From NCBI GenBank assembly GCA_022736595.1, contig DZDC01000046.1, positions 1 through 18,538 of the forward strand: a DNA stretch of 18,538 nt, given 5' to 3'. Below, piece by piece: positions 9,401 to 15,268 of this stretch. The notes below the pieces were generated by a model. The model was not told where the DNA came from. It made no database searches and saw nothing but the letters and a program-made list of their open reading frames with translations. Source of the stretch: Draconibacterium orientale (GTDB lineage: Bacteria > Bacteroidota > Bacteroidia > Bacteroidales > UBA1556). How positions within the stretch are numbered: the first letter of the stretch is position 1; every line of letters starts with the position of its first letter. Both the position numbers and the translations under genes were made by a program.

Positions 9401-11494
9401 AATACTTCGGTAACAGCAGGTTATTGCAAGGTGTTTATTGATTACAATAGAGATGGAATTTTCACGACTTCCGACGAAACTGCTTTTTCAAGTGCTTTTG
9501 CAGCAGGAGGTCAGATTATTTCAGGTAATGTTATGGTGCCATCCAATGCTTTGAATGGTTATTCTCAGATGAGAGTTGTGGCTGTTTACAATGGTAACAT
9601 TAATTCCGTATTGCCTTGTGCTACCTATAGTTATGGCGAAACTGAAGACTATACCATTATGATTTCGCCCCGAATTTCTCAAGATGCTGGGGTAGAGTTA
9701 ATTTTGAATCCTACTGCAATTTCTAACAATAATATTACTCCTTTAAATTTACAGATTAGAAATTATGGTCTTGATACCATTTCAAGTGTCAATGTTTCCT
9801 ATGTTTTGAATAGTGGCAATCCCAATACCATCACTCATTCAGCCTCCATTTATCCTGGCGATTCAGCACTGGTTTCATTTGGAAATATTACCTTGGTTCA
9901 AGGACAGAACACCATTTGTGCCTATACTACACTTTTGGGCGATTCCAATGTTTTCAACAATCAAAAGTGTATTACAACCTACTTACAAGCCGTAACTACA
10001 ATACCTTATTTCGATAATTTTGAAACTGCCGATTTATGGTTCCCCGATACCATTGTAAACCAGTGGCAAAGAGGAGTGCCTCAAATGCCAAATATTAATA
10101 CGGCTTACAGCCCAGTTAACGTTTGGGGTGTGAATTTGACCGGCAATTATGCCAATAATAGCCATGATAGACTCTATACTCCCAAGTTTGTTATTCCTAA
10201 CAATATTGATAGTTTTTATATCAAATTCTGGCAAAAGTTGAACACCCAGTCGGCTAATGATGGTGGATACATAGAGTATAAAACCAACTCCAGTCCCTAT
10301 TGGTTAAGTCTAGGTTATTTAGGTGATCCTGCAGCTACCAATTGGTTTACTCATAATGTGGGTGGTACCAATATGTGGACAGGTAATTTGGGCTGGTTAC
10401 AATCGACTTATTTGTTGAATGTTAGCTCAGTGCCTGCCGATACCATTCAGTTTAGATTTATATTTAAATCCAATGCCAGTACCAATACTTACAGTGGATG
10501 GGCTATTGATAACTTCGAAATTAAGCTTCCTCCCATTCCTTATGATGCTGGAGTAGTGGCCATCAACTCACCTTCCAATGCTGCTCAGATGGGTTCTGTT
10601 GTTACAGTGGTTGCTAGTATTAAGAATCATGGGACTTCAATCTTAACTTCAATACCTGTTTCGTATCAAGTAAATGGTAGTGTAGCTGTGAATGATGTAT
10701 TTACTCCTGCGGGCTCAGGTTTAAAGCCCGATTCTGTTGCTCAGTTTACCTTTGGCACCAGCTTCAACGCTCCCATTGACCCTTTCAATATTTGTGTAAA
10801 AACCAATGTAGCAGGAGATGCCTATTATAATAACGACGAAATGTGTGACAGTATTTCCATACTTCCTGCTAATCTTGATGTTGCAGTAACCAATATTGAA
10901 GCCATTCCTACTTTTGGCAACGATACCACTAAATTTTCTTACAATACCCAAGTTAGAATGACCATTAAGAATAATGGAACCACTACACTAACCTCGGTTC
11001 CTGTAGAATTTAAAGTGGGTGTTGCAGGCATTGGAAACGAAACATGGACTGGAACACTGCTCCCAGATAGCATCACCACCTATCTCTTTACTCAAACTTA
11101 CAAATCGCCCATTGGATCGTATTCGCTTTCTGCAATCTCCCACTTGGTTGGAGACCCCAATGCTACTAACGATATGTTTTTGAAAGTATTTGTGGGAGTG
11201 TACGACATGGGTAATGTCAATACCTTGAATGCTCGAAATTTCAGTGTTGATCAAAATATCCCAAATCCAGCCTATGGAATGACTCATATCAACTACTTTG
11301 TTCCAACTCAAGGTAAGGTAAGTTTTGAACTTAGAAATTCATTAGGTCAAAACGTGATGCAACAGGAAGTTTCAGCCTCCACGGGTGATAATGTTATCGA
11401 AATGGATGCTAAAAATCTGTCTCATGGAGTGTATTATTACACTTTAACCTACGACAACCAAACTATTACTCGCAAATTAGTAGTTAGCAAGTAA
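401..11494 (+). CDS. Giant T9SS-exported multidomain surface protein with three beta-helix modules
   Basis: This is a 3697-residue exported mosaic protein. I chose the ATG at 401 because it begins a signal peptide (MRAKYLLLMIIVLFISNAIKS, cleavage near residue 21 before Gln); the reading frame is open upstream only from a weak TTG at 353. Approximate domains by residue: MAM-like jelly roll 22-205; Ig-like 206-307; 'IGTGT' module 319-486; three right-handed parallel beta-helices 604-1043, 1155-1590 and 1904-2341, rich in Asn-Asn turns; CARDB-like 'DAGV' sandwiches before and between them and in tandem afterwards (about ten in all); Ig-like domains at about 1707-1790 and 2561-2830, the second apparently interrupted; GEVED 2941-3089 (GETEDYT); second jelly roll 3201-3380; type A sorting domain 3610-3697. 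The sorting domain predicts passage through the T9SS, with its removal and surface attachment or release. The gene stands alone, followed by a terminator. No catalytic motif is visible; adhesion or glycan binding is inference, and a polysaccharide-active beta-helix cannot be excluded. Confidence 0.9.
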   Translation: MRAKYLLLMIIVLFISNAIKSQTVVLQETFESTPLNFTSSSSGSTGSWSLNTRIQSQGLKSDSARVVIGDTVRLTSNTFSTVGNSNVYFEFDHICKIEFMDYAKVEVSNNGGATWTQLTSVEYLGAGQFGTAGNKFSSVTYVVEWIPGNDNLVPLNTMWKHESFNVSALIGSTPNAKVRFTLYDGDGDGPQGNAGWFVDSIKVTASFSELTPPTVTFYNPIVPDTNFSTLPSKIIAKIQDLSGVDSAYLFYNVNGGNWDSVFMVKSLPDTFKAYIPFPGFGRDVNYYVKAKDNSAAKNIGTSITKSYFCKYSTGGTSTIGTGTGSSTLYTLYGSSQDVRTQHLYTAQEIIAGGIPGGGNITSLAFYIATGNTSTFNNFTISIKSTSATSISTLDTSNLTLVYTTNFVPSTVGWNTFNFTTPFMWDGVSNIIINYCFNNTTTVTSPSLRYTSSSGKFVYKTSSVAGTSGCDLVGGTASTYRLNIKLTTSPPPALTIDAGFGLLVNPSGAIQANTNTNIVAKIKNFGTDTLISATVNWKIDGVAQTPFLWTGQLLKDSLSTDITLGVLNVPVGNHSFEIWTTNPNGQGDMNWGNDKFTLNFYACASLFSGSYTIGASGYDFTSISNAILALNQCGIAGPVTFNIAPGTYTGQTAIPSIIGSSSTNTITFQSANGDSTGVILSYAATGTSDNYVISFNSTANITFKGLTLKALDPTYARVVQFVGSDSNITIKNCILEGTNTTSTDLNQVILMINTNYVANLNLLHNKFINGRVAVSYAGNPAGSNITIKYNNFHNQIQRPVYLNKINNLDFGYNRLFSDATRTANGGFFITNLTGLWKIYNNTFINLGGNRVLEGWVNTGIAVGQEALIYNNYLYSGSASALYVFDGGGTYKYVKFLHNTFAGSVTGVLVNFNNYYGCNDYVTFKDNILSGTGKLLHVSPSATSGSPVCSSNFANYTFDYNDYYTPGTTLATFNGTTCATLAALKAATGQEANSVAINPVFASAGDPHFTNFNLKGLGIPVPEVIYDIDNQLRSTTVADMGCDEYILYSNDAGVFSLAQASLCSGINDVKVNLKNFGINTLTSATINWSINGAAQTPVNFSGSIPSLGDTNLVLGSYNFSNSSFNVLKFWTSSPNGTTDGNVQNDTLLLSNFHTSLSGNYSVGGTAADFATPVDAISAVNTFGICGPTVLNINPGTYNGRLTIGNYIGASSVNTLTIKSLNNDTTAIITDSATSASNNWIVKLNGATYVTLQSLTFAPKNLTLYNNCLVISGQSKYNTIKGNLLLGTTTSGITTDLALLRSEDYLNVNNSIIGNRFYKGSMGIYMKGTAAATTLDSVYIYRNKIKEFSKYGIRLEYTKSPNIDSNIVHTSSATSEVHGISISYAWDLVRITRNSVYISGNVTNLRGIDIGNLTATAAAKGLIANNFITLSVTTSTSNAYGIRLYPNVVYTKVAYNSILVNAAIQNNTRGINATSQCNNIEVISNNVVCNNFPTLYEGNSVSYSDYNNFYSTNNKYAYYTTAYQLFATQAALSAAMQKDSNTISVNPYYPSAIDLHTQMGALNGIAKVLPEVSIDIDGESRSVTIPDIGADEFTPSPYDIKAEAIINPESTNCGLTNQESITLRIKNDGSATVNGGFSATYKVGVNTPVTEPIADTIQAGMYKDYTFTTKANLSTGAATTDQTFNLKAWVSLSSDQIHVNDTTNKTIISGYTPAAPTSTGAFTANYATTPVITATSTDTLAWFSTDTATTALYVGKWFTTPQLYDTTTFYVGAKSMTGLNCVSSRMPVDVNIINYPQNDAGVTAITDPVTNIPSKINHALKVDLKNYGLATLTSAKIYYSLNGLLTDSLLWTGSLTHGSTTNVGVDSLYLAGGIYTLKVWSSVPNNQADLFHNNDTTSFQFNACLQGTYTLGQTPNVTYDFPSFTAARNALVTAGICGNVTILVDTGVYSERMSWNPIPGAGPNAVTTFTAMNGDSTSVTLRYTLSSAAAWAMKFIGSSYITMKNMTMSVSGSTTWGRIMEIANGSHHIKIENCVLEGLSGANSGINFATLYMGGSANNNYNVIRNNKIIYGYYGVYFVGMGTTNWSKGNIIEGNQFSNVYYNAIYVKYHDSIQINKNIISNGNSTSTQNGIYAYYCNNGYRITNNEIYLNGSSNSGIRDDYNNYYLYNANPSAYGLVANNIISLQGGTSNYGLYLNYSAGTEFIHNSIKIKNSTIAYGVYQVNTSSNTVGQSFKNNIYENSGMGYCIYIGTPAKVASSDYNNYYNPGSNVAYWNAARSTLSDLQSASGKDAHSVSIQPPFFSNSNLRLQSTSLSAKGIAIPKVPTDIDGELRGAIPTIGADEVPLLPIDGGVSTILIPATVTFELDTIYPKVIVCNYGLDTLFAIPISYTINNGTPVTYNYSDTLIQYQCDTVVLPYFISPAGNCNLCVKTIIVGDSNAFNDQSCKNFFGTPTKDAVASRILKLDEGCGLTTDSVKVVIKNNGGIVINGGISASYQVNGGSIINQAVTDSIAVNDSITFTFNTPINLSVTTTDVVFDVKAWVNYSGDNVSYNDTAFTSTKSMHTPPTPIVSNVSIPFGTSISLSATSTTNDSIVWYDSLYGGSKLQEGNIYTTPILFANDTLYVSARGGGPGGSVILGTGNSTNASSTYPTPYGNYYWGNKEQYIVTAQELTALGAGPGAISKLGFDVANVNSCPGLSNYYISIAHTNQTVLTSWVSGTFTNCFATALYQPVNGWNEHIFQNPFIWNGSDNIVIEVCFNNSSWVSLGNASVKHTTTSVNTVARYNGDNANVCSSPLSTSFSSSRPNMMIDVAPTGCSSARVPLIVAVGSPSAIDAGVKEIVEPASSIYMSSQETVKVKIRNYGTTALSNFSVSYKIDSLTTITETFAGSLASHDSIIYTFNAKANFGIMGQSYTMKAWVHPVGDATALNDTASTVITHLIPSYCNSAATSNLYYDIANVTFGGLNNTSPSPYSALYTDYTNVTGASISPGNIYPISISIQTTNTSVTAGYCKVFIDYNRDGIFTTSDETAFSSAFAAGGQIISGNVMVPSNALNGYSQMRVVAVYNGNINSVLPCATYSYGETEDYTIMISPRISQDAGVELILNPTAISNNNITPLNLQIRNYGLDTISSVNVSYVLNSGNPNTITHSASIYPGDSALVSFGNITLVQGQNTICAYTTLLGDSNVFNNQKCITTYLQAVTTIPYFDNFETADLWFPDTIVNQWQRGVPQMPNINTAYSPVNVWGVNLTGNYANNSHDRLYTPKFVIPNNIDSFYIKFWQKLNTQSANDGGYIEYKTNSSPYWLSLGYLGDPAATNWFTHNVGGTNMWTGNLGWLQSTYLLNVSSVPADTIQFRFIFKSNASTNTYSGWAIDNFEIKLPPIPYDAGVVAINSPSNAAQMGSVVTVVASIKNHGTSILTSIPVSYQVNGSVAVNDVFTPAGSGLKPDSVAQFTFGTSFNAPIDPFNICVKTNVAGDAYYNNDEMCDSISILPANLDVAVTNIEAIPTFGNDTTKFSYNTQVRMTIKNNGTTTLTSVPVEFKVGVAGIGNETWTGTLLPDSITTYLFTQTYKSPIGSYSLSAISHLVGDPNATNDMFLKVFVGVYDMGNVNTLNARNFSVDQNIPNPAYGMTHINYFVPTQGKVSFELRNSLGQNVMQQEVSASTGDNVIEMDAKNLSHGVYYYTLTYDNQTITRKLVVSK
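1355..1858 (+). repeat. 'IGTGT' beta module, copy 1, within the giant protein
   Basis: Encodes about 168 residues starting IGTGTG after a Gly-rich linker (STGG). Landmarks are a Tyr-rich start, YTAQEI, then VGWNTFNFTTPFMWDG and NIIINYCFNN. The same order of landmarks recurs in the copy at 8300-8827. I recognise this type from other secreted Bacteroidota proteins but cannot name a family for it. Confidence 0.65.
2210..3529 (+). repeat. Beta-helix cassette 1 of the giant protein
   Basis: Opens with SGSYTIG and the conserved GPVTFNIAPGTYTG strand, continues through short repeats with YNN/HNT turns typical of parallel beta-helix rungs, and ends with a cap: DYNDYY (from 3269), a helix with LAALKAATG, then DIDNQLR and MGCDEY. 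It is followed directly by a DAGV sandwich module. The ladder is clear, but its exact rung count cannot be read by eye. Confidence 0.75.
3863..5170 (+). repeat. Beta-helix cassette 2 of the giant protein
   Basis: Starts SGNYSVGG with GICGPTVLNINPGTYNG, has the same Asn-rich rungs (YRNKI, NNFI), and closes with DYNNFY (from 4904), LSAAMQKDSN, DIDGESR and DIGADEF. It aligns with cassettes 1 and 3 at both ends but the middle is divergent, so this is an old internal duplication rather than a recent copy. Confidence 0.75.
6110..7423 (+). repeat. Beta-helix cassette 3 of the giant protein
   Basis: Starts GTYTLGQ with GICGNVTILVDTGVYSE, has rungs such as RNNKI and NKNIIS, and ends DYNNYY (from 7169), LQSASGKDAHS, DIDGELR and IGADEV. 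An upstream Cys (NACLQ) is shared with cassette 1 (FYACA), and each opening block carries a Cys, so a disulphide clamp at the N-cap is possible in these two. Confidence 0.75.
8300..8827 (+). repeat. 'IGTGT' beta module, copy 2, nested in an Ig-like domain
   Basis: Copy of the module at 1355-1858: ILGTGN start, YIVTAQEL, NGWNEHIFQNPFIWNG and NIVIEVCFNN, ending at MMIDV. It sits between DTLYVSARGGG and GCSSARVPLIVAV. In the uninterrupted Ig-like domain of the same protein (about 5520-5770) those two strands are joined by a short turn (TTFYVGAKSMTG-LNCVSSRMPVDV), so the module appears to be inserted in a strand-connecting loop. Confidence 0.65.
9221..9667 (+). other. GEVED domain within the giant protein
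   Basis: Starts YCNSAATSN and contains the diagnostic CKVFIDYNRDG (an Asp-rich, possibly calcium-binding loop) and the terminal GETEDYTIMI signature. GEVED domains are common in secreted Bacteroidota proteins; their ligand is not established to my knowledge. Confidence 0.8.
11228..11491 (+). other. Type A T9SS C-terminal sorting domain of the giant protein
   Basis: About 88 residues: NFSVDQNIPNPAYGMTHINY, then VSFELRNSLGQNV, a Gly-Asp-Asn turn, LSHGVYYYTLTYDN and the basic end TRKLVVSK. The N-P-x-x-x-x-T-x-I-x-Y start, the LGQ-V block, the GVYYYTL block and the Lys-containing last strand are the hallmarks of the Por secretion system type A tail. Confidence 0.95.
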
Positions 11495-11511
11495 TTCAGT
11501 TATAGTTTATG

Positions 11512-11547
11512 CATAAAAAAAGCAACTTTCGGGTTGCTTTTTTTATG
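11512..11547 (+). terminator. Intrinsic terminator after the giant gene
   Basis: The stem AAAAAAAGCAAC / GTTGCTTTTTTT has the loop TTTCGG, and its right arm serves as the T tract. It starts 18 nt after the stop at 11494. The A-rich left arm makes it nearly symmetrical, so it could also work for antisense transcription. It separates the giant gene from guaB. Confidence 0.88.
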
Positions 11548-11734
11548 ATAATTTTAGGGCTTGAAGGAAGATTAATTTTGCTAAAATTAGAGTCGCATTT
11601 TGGATAGGATGGGAGCCAGAAAAGCTAATTAGTAGCATGAATTAATAATGTAAAGTGCTCAAAAAAAAGCATTACTTTTGCCTGCCATAAATTAACAAAA
11701 TACTTTAAAGTTTTCCCCTAAAACGATTATATAT
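11548..11734 (+). other. Intergenic region upstream of guaB
   Basis: A non-coding gap of 187 nt. It contains two octamers matching TAnnTTTG (TAATTTTG at 11573-11580 and TACTTTTG at 11673-11680) but no correctly spaced TTG -33 box for either. I see no riboswitch-like structure. Confidence 0.6.
11673..11680 (+). promoter_or_regulatory. Candidate -7 element of the guaB promoter (TACTTTTG)
   Basis: Exact match to TAnnTTTG, 55 nt before the guaB ATG, predicting a transcription start near 11686 and a 5' untranslated region of about 50 nt. It follows the terminator of the preceding gene, so a promoter is required somewhere in this gap. The -33 box is not recognisable. Confidence 0.45.
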
Positions 11735-13198
11735 ATGGTTGAAAATAAATTATATGGCGAAGGTCTTACCTATGACGACGTACTCCTTGTGCCAGCTTAT
11801 TCCGAAGTTTTACCTCGTGAAGTAGTTTTAAAAACTCGTTTTACCCGCAACATCGAACTCAACATCCCCATTGTATCAGCGGCTATGGACACCGTTACCG
11901 ATAGCAAAATGGCCATTTCCATTGCGCAAGAAGGTGGAATTGGCGTGATTCATAAAAATCTCACAATTGAGCAACAAGCTCAAGAAGTGCACAAAGTAAA
12001 GCGTGCCGAAAATGGAATGATCATCAATCCCATTACCATTAAAGAAGAAGCTAAAGTGGCTGACGCTTTATATCTGATGAAAGAATATCAAATTGGAGGT
12101 ATTCCTGTGGTGAGAGAAGGTAACCAATTGGTGGGCATCGTGTCGAATAGGGATTTGAGATTTGAAAAAAATCATGGTCGTCCCATTAGTGAAGTGATGA
12201 CCAGTAAAAATCTTATTACCACTTCTGAATTTACTGACTTTGAGAAGGCAGAAGAAATCTTACAGCAATATAAAATTGAAAAACTACCTGTGGTTGACTC
12301 CAAAGGTTGTCTTATAGGATTGATTACTTATAAGGACATTATAAAAATTAAAGCGCGTCCCAATGCCTCTAAAGACAAAAGGGGCAGATTGCGCGTGGCA
12401 GCGGCTGTTGGAGTTTCGGGTGATACCTTTGAACGTGTGAAAGCTTTGTACGAAGCAGGAGTGGACGCCATTGTGGTGGATACCGCCCACGGACATTCTA
12501 GAGGTGTTATTGAAACCGTAAAAAAAGTAAAAGCCCAATACCCAGATCTTGATATGGTGGTTGGAAACGTGGCCACAGCGGAAGCAGCATTAGACCTTGT
12601 GAAAGCAGGTGCCGATGCGGTTAAAGTGGGCATTGGACCTGGTTCTATTTGCACCACTCGAATTGTTGCTGGTGTAGGTTATCCTCAGTTAAGTGCAGTG
12701 ATGAATGTGGCCCAGGCTCTTAAAGGCACTGGTGTTCCAGTGATTGCTGACGGAGGAATCCGTTACAGTGGTGATATTGTTAAAGCCATTGCCGCCGGAG
12801 GCGACACCGTGATGTTGGGTTCATTGTTCGCCGGTGTGGATGAGGCTCCAGGTGAAACGATTATCTTTGAAGGCCGTAAGTTTAAGACTTACAGAGGAAT
12901 GGGCTCGGTTGATGCCATGCAACAAGGATCCAAGGATCGATATTTTCAAGATGCTGAAGATGACATCAAAAAACTTGTGCCCGAAGGAATTGTGGGTCGC
13001 GTGCCTTATAAAGGTTTTCTTTCTGAAGTGGTTCATCAAATGGTGGGCGGACTTAGAGCTGGTATGGGCTACTGTGGTGCCGCTACCATTCCCGATTTAA
13101 TGAATGCAAAGTTTGTGAAGATTTCTGCCGCCGGCATGACCGAAAGCCATCCTCACGATATCACCATTACTCGCGAAGCCCCCAACTACAGCAGATAA
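11735..13198 (+). CDS. guaB: IMP dehydrogenase
   Basis: Catalyses the NAD-dependent oxidation of inosine 5'-monophosphate to xanthosine 5'-monophosphate, the committed step of guanine nucleotide synthesis, in the cytoplasm. The 487 residues match the usual bacterial length. The catalytic TIM barrel starts with LTYDDVLLVP and SAAMDTVT and is interrupted by a tandem CBS pair (about residues 93-210) that normally binds adenine or guanine nucleotides for allosteric control. The catalytic Cys is C306 in GPGSICTTR. Also present are the NAD-side VDTAHGHS (249-256), the phosphate-binding IADGGIRYSGD (337-347), the GSVDAM segment and the mobile-flap Arg-Tyr pair R402-Y403 in DRYF. The product is complete, with no missing residue. 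The ATG at 11735 gives the canonical N-terminus. It has its own upstream gap after a terminator; 89 nt separate its stop from the foldase genes, so partial read-through is possible. Confidence 0.98.
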   Translation: MVENKLYGEGLTYDDVLLVPAYSEVLPREVVLKTRFTRNIELNIPIVSAAMDTVTDSKMAISIAQEGGIGVIHKNLTIEQQAQEVHKVKRAENGMIINPITIKEEAKVADALYLMKEYQIGGIPVVREGNQLVGIVSNRDLRFEKNHGRPISEVMTSKNLITTSEFTDFEKAEEILQQYKIEKLPVVDSKGCLIGLITYKDIIKIKARPNASKDKRGRLRVAAAVGVSGDTFERVKALYEAGVDAIVVDTAHGHSRGVIETVKKVKAQYPDLDMVVGNVATAEAALDLVKAGADAVKVGIGPGSICTTRIVAGVGYPQLSAVMNVAQALKGTGVPVIADGGIRYSGDIVKAIAAGGDTVMLGSLFAGVDEAPGETIIFEGRKFKTYRGMGSVDAMQQGSKDRYFQDAEDDIKKLVPEGIVGRVPYKGFLSEVVHQMVGGLRAGMGYCGAATIPDLMNAKFVKISAAGMTESHPHDITITREAPNYSR

Positions 13199-13287
13199 TA
13201 AATTTCAAATTTCTTAGTTATTGTGTTATTTCTAAATCCATTTTGGATGGATTATCAAAATTTTAATTGTATTCAATAGCAAACATT

Positions 13288-15264
13288 ATGTATAAATTCT
13301 TATTCTTCGCCCTAATAACGCTTAGCGTTTTTGATTTAAATGCTCAAAAAAAGTCAGCCTCACCTGTATTGTTAACCATTGATGATAAGCAATATACTTA
13401 TGATGAGTTTATGTATGTTTTTAATAAAAATAACAATCAAGCAGCCACCGACTCTCGTGACAAATCGGAATATTTAGATCTTTATATCAATTTCAGACTT
13501 AAAGTAAAAGAAGCTGAAGACCGCGGAATGGACACCACTTTTGCCTTTAAAAAAGAACTAAAAGGCTACCGTGATCAGTTGGCTCAGCCATATTTGGTGG
13601 ATAAATCGGTAGATGATGTGATTCTTAAGGAAGCTTATGATCGTCTTCAATGGGATTTGCGCGCCAGTCATATTATGATAGCCCTTCCCGAGGAAACTTC
13701 AAAAAATGATAGTAATGCTGTTGCGGCTTATAACAAACTGATGGATATAAGGAAGCAAATTTTGGGTGGTGCTGATTTTGCCGAAATGGCAAAAAAACAT
13801 TCAGAAGATCCCTCAGCACGCGATATGGCTGCGGTTCGTAATCAACCTGCCCGAAAAGGCAATGGAGGCGATCTTGGCTATTTTTCTGCATTTTATATGG
13901 TTTATCCCTTTGAAACTGCCGCTTATAATACTCCTGTGGGAGAGGTGAGCATGCCCATTCGTACCCAATATGGTTATCACATCATCAAAGTCACCGATCG
14001 CATTGCTGAACTAGGAAAAATTGAAGTGAAACATATTAATGTTAAAACCAAATCAGCCAGTCCTCAAGATATTGAAGCATCTAAGACAAAGATTGAAGAA
14101 ATAGCCCTGAAAATTAAGAATGGGGAAATGAGTTTTGAAAATGCAGCCCGTAATTATTCTGACGATAAAGGGTCTGCCGAAAAAGATGGATTGTTGCCTG
14201 CTTTTGAAGTGAGCCGAATGGTTCCCGAATTTGTAAAGGCTATTTCAAAACTTAAGACCGATAGTATTTCTCAACCTGTTCTTACTGAATACGGTTGGCA
14301 CCTCATTAAGTTGGTAAGTATAACCAAAACCCCGCCCTACGACGAATATGTTTACACCTTGAAGAGCAGAGTGGCGCGTGATAGCCGTTCCAATATGAGC
14401 AAGGAGTCGGCCATTCAAAAATACAAAAAGACTTACAAATTTAAAGAATATCCCAAAGCATTAAATTCATACTACGCTTTTGTTGATTCTTCTTTATATA
14501 AAGGCACTTGGAGCTCAGAAAAAGCTGCCCAGAGCCAAGTGGTAATGTTTGAAGCCAATAAGGTAAAACATACCCAAGCCGAGTTTGCCCAATACATGCA
14601 GTCGCATCAAGTGAGTAAGAAAAAGGGAACCCTTAGATATTTTACCGATTTGCTTTACCAATCGTGGGTGGCAGAAACTTTGGTTTATATCAAAGATCAA
14701 AACCTAGAAAACGAAAATCCTGAATTTAAAATGTTGGTACAGGAATATCATGATGGAATTTTGCTCTTTGCCATCAACGACGAAGAGGTTTGGAGTAAAT
14801 CGGTACGCGATACCGTAGGTTTAAAGGCTTTTTATGATAAGAATATCCAAAACTATCAATGGAAAGATAGGGTAGATGCTACCATTTATAAATGCAAAAC
14901 TGAAGATTTAGCATCCAAAATTACGGGTTGGCTCAAAGCTGGTATCGCATTGGACAGCATCGTTAAATTAAGTAACGCCACTTCACCTCTGAATATGGCC
15001 TTTATAAAGGGTAAATTTCAACCTGAGGAAAACGATATTATCGACCAAGTAAAACACGAAGTTGGAATTTCAAATGTTATTTATTTCGACCAACTTTATA
15101 ATGTGGTGTACATCCATCAAATTCTACCTGCCCAGCCCAAAACCCTTGACGATGCTCGGGGTATTATCACCGCTGATTACCAAAACTATTTGGAAAATCT
15201 TTGGATTGAGCAACTTAAGCAAAAACATAAGGTTGAAGTTAACACCAGTTTATTGAATCCATAG
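13288..15264 (+). CDS. Exported two-domain parvulin-type peptidyl-prolyl isomerase
   Basis: A periplasmic foldase expected to catalyse cis-trans isomerisation of X-Pro bonds and to chaperone envelope proteins. I chose the ATG at 13288 (658 residues) because it begins a signal peptide (MYKFLFFALITLSVFDLNAQ, cleavage near residue 19); an in-frame TTG at 13267 would add seven residues before it. A SurA-like helical N-terminal region (about 24-120) is followed by parvulin domain 1 (126-236: SHIMIAL, SEDPSA, GGDLGYF, YGYHIIKV), which has an insertion of about 14 residues before GGDLG, and parvulin domain 2 (247-345: KHINV, FENAARNYSDD, YGWHLIKL), which is more divergent. The C-terminal 300 residues are helix-rich and resemble no domain I can name. 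It is the first gene of a tight run with three further genes. Exact substrates are unknown; outer-membrane proteins are the inference from SurA and PpiD relatives. Confidence 0.9.
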   Translation: MYKFLFFALITLSVFDLNAQKKSASPVLLTIDDKQYTYDEFMYVFNKNNNQAATDSRDKSEYLDLYINFRLKVKEAEDRGMDTTFAFKKELKGYRDQLAQPYLVDKSVDDVILKEAYDRLQWDLRASHIMIALPEETSKNDSNAVAAYNKLMDIRKQILGGADFAEMAKKHSEDPSARDMAAVRNQPARKGNGGDLGYFSAFYMVYPFETAAYNTPVGEVSMPIRTQYGYHIIKVTDRIAELGKIEVKHINVKTKSASPQDIEASKTKIEEIALKIKNGEMSFENAARNYSDDKGSAEKDGLLPAFEVSRMVPEFVKAISKLKTDSISQPVLTEYGWHLIKLVSITKTPPYDEYVYTLKSRVARDSRSNMSKESAIQKYKKTYKFKEYPKALNSYYAFVDSSLYKGTWSSEKAAQSQVVMFEANKVKHTQAEFAQYMQSHQVSKKKGTLRYFTDLLYQSWVAETLVYIKDQNLENENPEFKMLVQEYHDGILLFAINDEEVWSKSVRDTVGLKAFYDKNIQNYQWKDRVDATIYKCKTEDLASKITGWLKAGIALDSIVKLSNATSPLNMAFIKGKFQPEENDIIDQVKHEVGISNVIYFDQLYNVVYIHQILPAQPKTLDDARGIITADYQNYLENLWIEQLKQKHKVEVNTSLLNP

Positions 15265-15268
15265 CGTG

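Noticed and set aside
10988..11311. Minus-strand open frame of 107 codons overlapping the last sandwich and the sorting domain
   Set aside because: No recognisable motif, and the + strand product is clearly real here.
12284..12657. Two overlapping minus-strand open frames inside guaB
   Set aside because: guaB is fully conserved over this stretch; the antisense frames are shadows of its codon pattern.
13231..13253. Small hairpins (ATCCA-TTT-TGGAT and AATCC...GGATT) in the gap after guaB
   Set aside because: Five-base stems without a following T tract; not a convincing terminator, so read-through from guaB into the foldase genes remains possible.
13199..13287. Search for a promoter before the foldase operon
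   Set aside because: The best octamer (CCATTTTG at 13238-13245) lacks the TA and is badly spaced from the TTG at 13221; I could not support a promoter.
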